Assembly: GCA_003223675.1 (NCBI GenBank)
Contig: QHVW01000930.1
Coordinates: forward strand, 3,725 to 10,905
Direction: 5' to 3'
DNA length: 7,181 bases
DNA from: Acidobacteriota bacterium
GTDB taxonomy: Bacteria; Acidobacteriota; Thermoanaerobaculia; Multivoradales; UBA5704
The position numbers and the translations under genes are program-made. Below the pieces are notes generated by a model, which saw only the letters and a program-made list of their open reading frames with translations, ran no database searches and was not told the DNA's origin. Below are positions 1-4,403 of the stretch, one piece after another; the stretch's first letter is position 1, and each line of letters opens with the position of its first letter.

Positions 1-336
1 GAGCTCGTCGAAGACCTTCCTGGCCTTCTTCGGTCCCAGCCCGGGGAGGCGCATCAGCTCGATCAGCGACCGCGGCACCTCGGCCAGCAGCTCGTCGCGG
101 AAGCCGAGCGTGCCGGTCTCGACCATCTCCTGGATGTGATTCGCCATCTCCTTGCCGATTCCCGGCAGATCGGTCAGCGTCCGCCCCTCCTCCACCCACC
201 GCCGCAGGGGGACGGTCACCGTCTCCACCGTGCGCACGGCGTTGCGGTAGGCGCGGATGCGGAAGGGGTTGGCGTTCTGGATCTCGAGGATGTCGGCGAC
301 CTCCTCGAGGGTGCGGGCGATTTCGGGGTTGTCCAC
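1..336 (-). CDS. polX: DNA polymerase X family (PolX), N-terminal part, cut by window edge
   Basis: Reading the minus strand from GTG at 336 gives 112 uninterrupted codons that leave the window at base 1. The product shows the N-terminal lyase-like domain of family-X DNA polymerases. Residues 1-35 (VDNPEIARTLEEVADILEIQ onward, then NPFRIRAYRNA) are the usual opening. Two helix-hairpin-helix motifs follow: LPGIGKEMA at 57-65 and LPGLGPKKA at 97-105, which in this family contact the DNA backbone. Bacterial PolX proteins normally continue with the palm/fingers domains and a C-terminal PHP phosphoesterase domain (about 570 residues in all) and act in gap-filling repair; those parts lie outside the window. 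The start is well fixed: an in-frame TGA lies at 358-360, GTG at 334-336 is the only usable start after it, and GGAG (345-348 on the complement) sits 8 nt upstream. The gene is divergent from the toxin-antitoxin operon, 64 bp away. Confidence 0.9.
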   Translation of the reverse strand, partial: MDNPEIARTLEEVADILEIQNANPFRIRAYRNAVRTVETVTVPLRRWVEEGRTLTDLPGIGKEMANHIQEMVETGTLGFRDELLAEVPRSLIELMRLPGLGPKKARKVFDEL

Positions 337-354
337 AGCGAAGGCTCCGGAGCT

Positions 355-385
355 CTGTCAGTGGATGCCGGGGGGTATAGTACCC
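355..385 (+). promoter_or_regulatory. Likely promoter and operator of the toxin-antitoxin operon
   Basis: TATAGT at 376-381 matches the -10 consensus at 5 of 6 positions. CTGTCA at 355-360 matches the -35 consensus at 4 of 6, but with a short 15-nt spacer, so the -35 is weak. A perfect palindrome GGGTA-TAG-TACCC (373-385) covers the -10 box, as expected for an autoregulatory operator. A transcript would begin near 388-390, just before the ribosome binding site GGAGG (391-395). The divergent polX start lies only about 20-40 bp away, so both genes share this short region. The operator role is inference. Confidence 0.45.
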
Positions 386-400
386 GTGCAGGAGGACGAT

Positions 401-610
401 ATGGCGAAGCCCGATGTCGACGAAGGCCGGCTGAAAGAGCTGTTCAAGGAAGCACTGGTGGAGGTCTTGGAGGAGCGCCGGGATCTCATGCGGGCCTTCA
501 TCGAAGAGGCTTTGGAGGATATAGCGCTGGCCCGCGCGATCGAGGAAGGAGAGGGGACGCCGGAGGTTTCTCGCGACGAAGTCTTCCGGATTTTCGAGCC
601 TACTGAGTGA
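401..610 (+). CDS. Small helical antitoxin-like protein, first gene of TA operon
   Basis: Encodes 69 residues beginning MAKPDVDEGRLKELFKEAL. An upstream extension of the frame to 257 is open, but ATG at 401 is preceded by a clear GGAGG at 391-395 with 5-nt spacing, so this start is preferred. The protein is very acidic and almost entirely predicted helix: heptad-like leucine/valine stretch at 11-47 (LFKEALVEVLEERRDLMRAF, then LEDIALARAIEEG), followed by GEGTPEVSRDEVF at 50-62. Small proteins with this EEGEG...VSRDEVF tail commonly sit directly before RelE-type toxins and serve as their labile inhibitors; that assignment comes from position, size and charge. No ribbon-helix-helix, helix-turn-helix or Phd fold is evident, so how it would bind DNA is unclear. 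Its stop overlaps the toxin start by 4 bp (GTGA), typical of translationally coupled antitoxin-toxin pairs. Confidence 0.75.
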   Translation: MAKPDVDEGRLKELFKEALVEVLEERRDLMRAFIEEALEDIALARAIEEGEGTPEVSRDEVFRIFEPTE

Positions 611-873
611 GGACGCGATTCAAGGAAGTCTTCGTCAAGGATCTCCGGCACATTCGGGACAAGGGACTCCTCGCCCGGATCCAGCAGGCCGTCCAGAGCG
701 TCGAGAATGCTGGTGCCTTGAGCGAAGTTCCGCATCTCAAGAAAATCCATGGCCGCGAGCGGTACTACCGGATTCGAGTCGGAGACTACCGGATCGGTTT
801 GGCCTTAGAGGATAACGCCGTGGTCTTCATTAGAGCTCTGCACAGGCGGGAGATCTATAGGTACTTCCCATGA
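607..873 (+). CDS. RelE/ParE-family toxin (probable mRNA interferase)
   Basis: Encodes 88 residues from a GTG start. The fold signature of the RelE/ParE superfamily is clear: an N-terminal helical hairpin (residues 8-35, FVKDLRHIRDKGLLARIQQA), the basic connector LKKIHGRERYYRIRVGDYRI (44-63), a beta strand AVVFIRAL (71-78) and the C-terminal HRREIYRYF (79-87). RelE members cleave mRNA in the ribosomal A site while ParE members poison gyrase. The basic residues (K45, K46, R50, R55, R57, R62) and the HRREIY end resemble RelE-type interferases more than ParE, but this cannot be settled by eye. There is no strong ribosome binding site in front of the GTG, so expression probably depends on coupling to the upstream antitoxin through the GTGA overlap. 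The stop overlaps the next start (ATGA). Base composition is visibly less GC-rich than in the flanking genes. Confidence 0.88.
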   Translation: MRTRFKEVFVKDLRHIRDKGLLARIQQAVQSVENAGALSEVPHLKKIHGRERYYRIRVGDYRIGLALEDNAVVFIRALHRREIYRYFP

Positions 874-1046
874 AATCCCAAAGTCTCGGCGTCCTCATCG
901 AGAAAGATGGCGCTGGTTATTACGTCGCGACGGTACCCTCCCTTAAGGGCTGTCATACTCAGGCCAGATCGTTGGACAAGCTGATGAAGCGGCTTCAAGA
1001 GGCAATCGAGCTCTGCCTGGAGGTCGAGGATCAAAAAGGGACGTAG
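870..1046 (+). CDS. Short HicB-like protein, third gene of TA operon
   Basis: A 58-codon gene starting at ATG 870, overlapping the toxin stop as ATGA. The product begins MKSQSLGVLIEKDGAGYYVA and continues TVPSLKGCHTQARSLDKLMK, then RLQEAIELCLEVEDQKGT. This is the partial RNase H-like fold of HicB antitoxins (UPF0150 type): beta strand with GYYVATVPSLKGCHTQ at 16-31, then the helix ending in EAIELCLE (44-51). Normally HicB neutralises a HicA toxin, a double-stranded-RNA-binding-domain mRNase; no HicA-like frame is found here. The gene instead follows a RelE-type toxin, so it may be a second inhibitor, a repressor or a passenger. It lacks the C-terminal DNA-binding domain of long HicB proteins and is a little shorter than usual short forms. 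Its TAG stop lies within a palindromic repeat (1043-1071), so the end may have been trimmed by insertion. No good ribosome binding site is visible, so translation is probably coupled. Confidence 0.82.
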   Translation: MKSQSLGVLIEKDGAGYYVATVPSLKGCHTQARSLDKLMKRLQEAIELCLEVEDQKGT

Positions 1047-1071
1047 GGGCGCAGCATGCGTGTGCCCCTAC
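1033..1071 (-). terminator. Possible intrinsic terminator of the SRPBCC-ADH-SDR operon
   Basis: Read on the minus strand, the hairpin formed by 1043-1071 is followed after five bases (GTCCC) by TTTTT (complement of 1033-1037). That is a GC-rich stem with a short T run, 11 bp beyond the SDR stop, and could end minus-strand transcription. The T run is short and set slightly away from the stem, so the element is weak. On the plus strand no T run follows the hairpin, so there is no matching terminator for the toxin operon. Confidence 0.35.
1043..1071. repeat. GC-rich palindromic repeat (REP/MITE-like)
   Basis: GTAGGGGC (1043-1050) is exactly complementary to GCCCCTAC (1064-1071). Pairing extends inward through C-G and A-T plus one G-U, giving an 11-bp stem with a 7-nt loop (1054-1060, around GCATGC). 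Palindromes of the form GTAGGGGC...GCATGC...GCCCCTAC are recalled as dispersed repeats in several high-GC Gram-negative genomes; copy number here is unknown because only one copy lies in the window. It overlaps the stop codon of the HicB-like gene and fills much of the 35-bp gap between convergent genes. Confidence 0.65.
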
Positions 1072-1081
1072 AGGAGATCGT

Positions 1082-2191
1082 CTACGACACTTCCCCTTTC
1101 TGCGCCTCCCGCCCACTCCCCCCATACTCCACCGCCGCCCCTCGCAGCTCGTTGTTCTCCACCGCCGCCTCGTCGGCGAGGCGGGTGAGCAGCGAGGGGA
1201 CCCAGCGGGAGGTGCTCTGCCAGCCGGGGCGGGCCTCCTCGCCGTCGCCGTCGTCGCTGGGCCCGGGGAGTAGGCGCGCGGTCAGCTCCAGGAGCCTGGC
1301 GACGAGATTGGGGGCCACCGTGTTGGCGATGGCGGCGGCCTTGGCCTGCGTCGTCAGGGTGAGCGTGGGCTCGCCGTAGCGGCAGGCCTTCAGGATGCGG
1401 CGGGCGGCGCGCTTGCCGGCCATCGAGGTCAAGGGGAGGGAGTCGGTCACCGCGAACCAGGCGAACTCCTCCTCCCGCTTCCCCTTGAACCGGGCGTTGA
1501 CGTGCGAGCCCGTGCGCATCAGACCCGGGCAGACCGTGGTGACGTAGATCCCCTCCTTGGCCAGCTCGCTGCGCAGGCCGTCCGAGAGGCCGACCAGGGC
1601 GAACTTGCTGGCGCTGTAGGGGACGAGATGGGGGATGGCGATGCGGCCGCCGATCGAGGAGATGTTGACGATGCGCGCCGTCTCCCGCTTGCGCAGGTGG
1701 GGGAGGGCCGCCAGCGTGGCATAGAGCGGGCCCCAGAAGTGGACCCGCATCGCCTCCTCGAAGTCCTCGACCGTCATGTGCTCCAGGGGGCCGACCTGGA
1801 TCACGCCGGCGTTGTTGATCAGGACGTCGAGACGGCCGAAGCGCTCGGCCGTGGCATCGATCGCCCAGCGGACCTCGTCCTCGTTCCCCACGTCGCAGGG
1901 GAGGGCGAGCGCCCGCTGGCCGCCGGATGCCGCCAGCTCCCGGCGGGCGAGGTCGAGCTCGGCCGGATCGCGGGCGAGGATGGCGATCCGCGCCCCCTCG
2001 GCCGCCAGCTCGCGGGCCATCAGGAGGCCCAGACCTCGCGAGCCGCCGGTGATCACCGCCACCCGGTCCCGGAGCTGGATGGGCGGCCGGCGCCGGAGCG
2101 CTCTGGCCGTGACGGCCAGTGCGGCTCCAGCGAGCAGAAGGGTGGCGGGAGCGGCCAGCTTGCGCAGGTTGCTGCTCGCCGGGGTGCTCAT
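1082..2191 (-). CDS. Membrane-anchored short-chain dehydrogenase/reductase
   Basis: A 369-residue SDR-family oxidoreductase. Residues 14-30 form one hydrophobic segment (APATLLLAGAALAVTAR) followed by RALRRRP, which suggests a single N-terminal membrane anchor with the enzyme in the cytoplasm. The Rossmann NAD(P) site is TGGSRGLG at 48-55, D100 lies in LPCDV, NNAG is at 126-129, and the catalytic set is N176/S178-S179, Y192 and K196 (PYSASKFA); CPGLMRTG at 221-228 follows. A C-terminal extension (about 260-369) goes beyond the usual 250-residue SDR core and is rich in helix and Ala/Leu. The start ATG follows directly on the TGA of the upstream dehydrogenase gene, with GGGAG 6 nt before it, so the two genes are co-translated. 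This SDR type with SLPLTSMAGKRAARRI after the core often accompanies formaldehyde-dehydrogenase-like genes; its substrate is unknown. Confidence 0.92.
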   Translation of the reverse strand: MSTPASSNLRKLAAPATLLLAGAALAVTARALRRRPPIQLRDRVAVITGGSRGLGLLMARELAAEGARIAILARDPAELDLARRELAASGGQRALALPCDVGNEDEVRWAIDATAERFGRLDVLINNAGVIQVGPLEHMTVEDFEEAMRVHFWGPLYATLAALPHLRKRETARIVNISSIGGRIAIPHLVPYSASKFALVGLSDGLRSELAKEGIYVTTVCPGLMRTGSHVNARFKGKREEEFAWFAVTDSLPLTSMAGKRAARRILKACRYGEPTLTLTTQAKAAAIANTVAPNLVARLLELTARLLPGPSDDGDGEEARPGWQSTSRWVPSLLTRLADEAAVENNELRGAAVEYGGSGREAQKGEVS

Positions 2192-3412
2192 TCAGTGCTC
2201 CCGGCCGTTGCCCCCATGGGCGTGGAAGTGGCCGTTGCCGCCGGGCTTGAGGACGACCTTGATGCAACTGTCCTGCTTGTCGCGGAAGGTCTGATAAGCC
2301 CCGGGGGCGTCCTCGAGGCTGAGCCGGTGGGTGATCACCCGCGAGAGGTCGATCTCCCCCTTCTCGACCCGTTCCAGCAGGGGGCGCATGTACTTCTGCA
2401 TGTGGGTCTGGCCCATCTTGAAGGTGAGCCCCTTGTTCATGGCGGCGCCCATCGGGACCTTGTCCACGAACCCGCCGTAGACGCCGGCCAGCGATACGGT
2501 GCCCCCCTTGCGGCAGGCCAGGATGGCCTCGCGCAGCACGTGGGCGCGGTCGAAGGTCAGCTTCAGGCTCTGCTTGGTCTTGTCGACCTTGGCGTCGATG
2601 GTGGTGCCGTGCGCCTCCATGCCCACGGCGTCGAGGCAGGAGTCCGGCCCGAAGCCCCCGGTCATGTCGTTCAGGACGTCGAGGACGCTGTCCACCTCCT
2701 CATAGTCGATCGTCTCGGCGCGCCCCCAGGTCTCGGCGAGCAGCAGCCGCTCGGGGAAGCGGTCGATGGCGATCACCCGCTGGGCGCCCAGCATCCAGGC
2801 GCTCTGGATGGCGAACTGCCCCACCGGTCCGCACCCCCAGATGGCCACCGTGTCCCCAGGCTGGATCTGGCAGTTCTCGGCCGCCATGTAGCCGGTGGGG
2901 AAGATGTCGGAGAGGAAGAGGACCTTCTCGTCGTCCAGGCCGTCGGGCACCTTGAGGGGGCCGACGTCGGCGAAGGGGACCCGCGCGTACTCGGCCTGGC
3001 CGCCCGCGTAGCCGCCCATCATGTGGGAGTAGCCGTAGAGGCCGGCGGGGCTGTGCCCCATGAGCTTCTCGGCGATCCACGAGTTGGGGTTCGAGTTGTC
3101 GCAGAGCGAATAGAGCTCCTTCTTGCAGAAGAAGCAGCTCCCGCAGGAGATGGTGAAGGGCACCACCACCCGGTCGCCGATCTTCAGGTTCTTGACCTCG
3201 CGGCCCAGCTCCACCACCTCGCCCATGAACTCGTGGCCGACGATATCCCCCTTCTTCATGGTGGGGATGTAGCCGTCGTACAGGTGGAGGTCCGAGCCGC
3301 AGATCGCCGTCGAGGTGATCTTCACGATGGCGTCCCGGGGGTTGAGGATCTCAGGGTCGGGCACCGTCTCGACCCGCATGTCGGTCTTTCCGTTCCAGCA
3401 AACCGCTTTCAT
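2192..3412 (-). CDS. Zinc-dependent alcohol dehydrogenase, formaldehyde dehydrogenase-like
   Basis: A 406-residue medium-chain dehydrogenase/reductase. The catalytic zinc site includes C38 (AICGSDLH), H60-E61 (GHEFMG) and probably D169 (LSDIFPTGY). The structural zinc site is C90, C93, C96 and C104 in the CX2CX2CX7C pattern. The NAD(H) fold carries GCGPVG at 193-198, with D217 at the end of the next strand (VIAIDRFP) suggesting NAD rather than NADP. YGYSHMMGGYAGGQAEYARV and DAVGMEAHG place it near the glutathione-independent formaldehyde dehydrogenase/dismutase-like branch, so it may oxidise formaldehyde or other small aldehydes or alcohols; substrate is inference. The C-terminus is an unusual glycine/histidine tail (391-406, with H395, H397, H399, H406). 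The start is supported by GGGAG about 9 nt upstream. It lies 42 bp after the SRPBCC gene and its TGA abuts the SDR start. Confidence 0.93.
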   Translation of the reverse strand: MKAVCWNGKTDMRVETVPDPEILNPRDAIVKITSTAICGSDLHLYDGYIPTMKKGDIVGHEFMGEVVELGREVKNLKIGDRVVVPFTISCGSCFFCKKELYSLCDNSNPNSWIAEKLMGHSPAGLYGYSHMMGGYAGGQAEYARVPFADVGPLKVPDGLDDEKVLFLSDIFPTGYMAAENCQIQPGDTVAIWGCGPVGQFAIQSAWMLGAQRVIAIDRFPERLLLAETWGRAETIDYEEVDSVLDVLNDMTGGFGPDSCLDAVGMEAHGTTIDAKVDKTKQSLKLTFDRAHVLREAILACRKGGTVSLAGVYGGFVDKVPMGAAMNKGLTFKMGQTHMQKYMRPLLERVEKGEIDLSRVITHRLSLEDAPGAYQTFRDKQDSCIKVVLKPGGNGHFHAHGGNGREH

Positions 3413-3454
3413 GTCGTATGTCTCCCGGCCTCGTCGAGGCGCTGTTGTCGGTCG

Positions 3455-4237
3455 TCAGATGGGGTTGTGAAGATGGCCGAGGAGCGACCGGTTGCCGTGG
3501 GGCTGGCCCTCGGTGGTCGCGATCTCCCCCGTCTCCATCAGCTCCTTGAAACGCTTGAGATCCTCCTTGACCTGCTGCAGGGTGGTGCCGTGGAAGGTCT
3601 TGCCGGCCAGGTGGCCGAGCCCCCCGCCGAGCTCCATCGAGACCCGCGCCACGACGCCGCGGCCGTTGGGGGACTCGTCGAACCAGACCGTGCCGGCGTT
3701 GTGGACCTGGGAGTCCGGCAGCGAGCGCCAGGAGAGGCGCCGCCCCTCCTGCTCGTCGACGATCTCGGCGTCCCACTCGGCCTTGAAGCCGAGCGCGCTC
3801 TTGCCGACCCAGTGGGAACGGCCGTTGCCGAGGTCGACGACCTGGGCGAGGTTCTTCATGATCCTTGGGAGGTTCTCCAGCCGGCGCCAGAAGGCGTAGA
3901 GCTCGGCGGCCGGCTTGTCGATCGTGATGGCGGCCTCGATGGGAGGCGAGGTCATGGCGTCCGCCGCCTTCTGGGCGACGGACCGCGGCACGGGCCAGTG
4001 GCCGGTCGCGCCGCGGTAGACGAGGGGAGCGCCGGCCATGGCGGCGGCGCCGAGGGTCTTCCAGCGCCCCTGGCGGGCGGCGAGGGCGACCAGCGCCGCG
4101 CCGCTGAGCACCATGGCGGCCTGGCCGACCCGGTACAGCATGCCGGTGTCCTCGCGCTCGGCGTCGAATCCGGCGGTGGAGTGGGGTAACGATCCCGTGC
4201 CCTGTTGAGGTGAGCTCGAAGCGACTGCGTCTCGCAC
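3455..4237 (-). CDS. Membrane-anchored SRPBCC (polyketide cyclase/dehydrase-like) protein
   Basis: A 260-residue protein of the COG5637 type. A polar, low-complexity N-terminal leader (1-33) precedes two closely spaced hydrophobic segments (about 37-54 and 61-74) like the DUF2892 membrane hairpin. These are followed by an SRPBCC helix-grip domain (about 98-236). Family hallmarks are visible: AAELYAFWRRLENLPRIMKN (110-129), GRSHWVGKSALG (139-150), WDAEIVDEQEGRRLSWRSLP (155-174), GTVWFDESPNGRG (182-194) and the terminal METGEIATTEGQPHG (234-248). SRPBCC domains bind hydrophobic ligands; the ligand here is unknown. The start is GTG at 4237, chosen because a perfect AAGGAGG lies 7 nt upstream; an internal ATG at residue 33 (TGMLYRVGQ), right before the membrane segment, is an alternative without an equally good site. 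First gene of the three-gene operon. Confidence 0.9.
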   Translation of the reverse strand: MRDAVASSSPQQGTGSLPHSTAGFDAEREDTGMLYRVGQAAMVLSGAALVALAARQGRWKTLGAAAMAGAPLVYRGATGHWPVPRSVAQKAADAMTSPPIEAAITIDKPAAELYAFWRRLENLPRIMKNLAQVVDLGNGRSHWVGKSALGFKAEWDAEIVDEQEGRRLSWRSLPDSQVHNAGTVWFDESPNGRGVVARVSMELGGGLGHLAGKTFHGTTLQQVKEDLKRFKELMETGEIATTEGQPHGNRSLLGHLHNPI

Positions 4238-4244
4238 GTGGATG

Positions 4245-4254
4245 CCTCCTTTTT
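4245..4254 (-). promoter_or_regulatory. Strong ribosome binding site deciding a GTG start
   Basis: On the minus strand AAAAAGGAGG ends 7 nt before GTG (4237-4235). This is the strongest Shine-Dalgarno sequence seen in the window and fixes the start of the SRPBCC gene at a GTG rather than the internal ATG 32 codons later. It suggests the first gene of this operon is translated efficiently. Confidence 0.8.
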
Positions 4255-4306
4255 ACAAGGTTTTTCCGTCGAAAGTGATGCGGCCTCCTTGAAGACTGCA
4301 AGAGGT

Positions 4307-4321
4307 CCGGCGTTGCGCCGG
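4307..4321. repeat. Perfect hairpin in the divergent intergenic region
   Basis: CCGGCG-TTG-CGCCGG is a perfect 6-bp inverted repeat with a 3-nt loop, about midway in the 166-bp region between the divergent SRPBCC operon and rnhA. It lies about 50 bp upstream of the SRPBCC ribosome binding site. It could be an operator for the minus-strand operon or part of its 5' untranslated region. I found no convincing -35/-10 pair for the minus strand here. The 7-bp word GCAAGAG also occurs twice nearby (4298-4304 and 4342-4348), which could be chance. Confidence 0.35.
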
Positions 4322-4356
4322 GCTGAGACTGAATAGCTTCCGCAAGAGACATGCCA

Positions 4357-4377
4357 CGGCGGCTTTGCTTTCCGCCG
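4357..4377. repeat. Inverted repeat flanking the rnhA -35 box
   Basis: CGGCGG (4357-4362) and CCGCCG (4372-4377) can pair around a 9-nt loop that contains the proposed -35 hexamer TTGCTT. A protein binding here would occlude the promoter, so it is a candidate operator. GC-only arms of 6 bp occur easily by chance in DNA of this composition. Confidence 0.25.
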
Positions 4378-4393
4378 CCATTTCCTCTAGATT
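4365..4393 (+). promoter_or_regulatory. Likely rnhA promoter, giving a leaderless transcript
   Basis: TTGCTT (4365-4370) and TAGATT (4388-4393) are separated by exactly 17 nt and match the -35/-10 consensus at 3 and 4 of 6 positions. Transcription would be expected to start 6-10 nt after the -10 box, at about 4400-4404, and the GTG start codon of rnhA is at 4404. The mRNA would therefore have no leader or only a few bases. The absence of any purine-rich ribosome binding site before the GTG fits this. Confidence 0.5.
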
Positions 4394-4403
4394 GCGCGCC
4401 GCC

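Noticed and set aside
257..400. N-terminal extension of the first TA gene to an ATG at 257
   Set aside because: It would overlap the polX coding region and the promoter; ATG 401 has a strong GGAGG at proper spacing and the antitoxin-like sequence begins there.
870..1046. A HicA toxin hidden near the HicB-like gene
   Set aside because: The frames around 607-1080 on both strands were read; the upstream neighbour is clearly RelE-like and no short HicA-type frame (with the conserved GSH motif) was seen.
1502..4189. A plus-strand open frame of 895 codons opposite the SDR, ADH and SRPBCC genes
   Set aside because: It is antisense to three genes with clear catalytic motifs, its translation is low-complexity (Gly/Ala/Val/Asp/Leu-rich) with no recognisable domain, and long antisense frames are expected in high-GC DNA.
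4365..4403. Upstream TTG start for rnhA adding 13 residues
   Set aside because: The TTG coincides with the -35 box, has no ribosome binding site, and the extra residues are not part of the RNase H fold.
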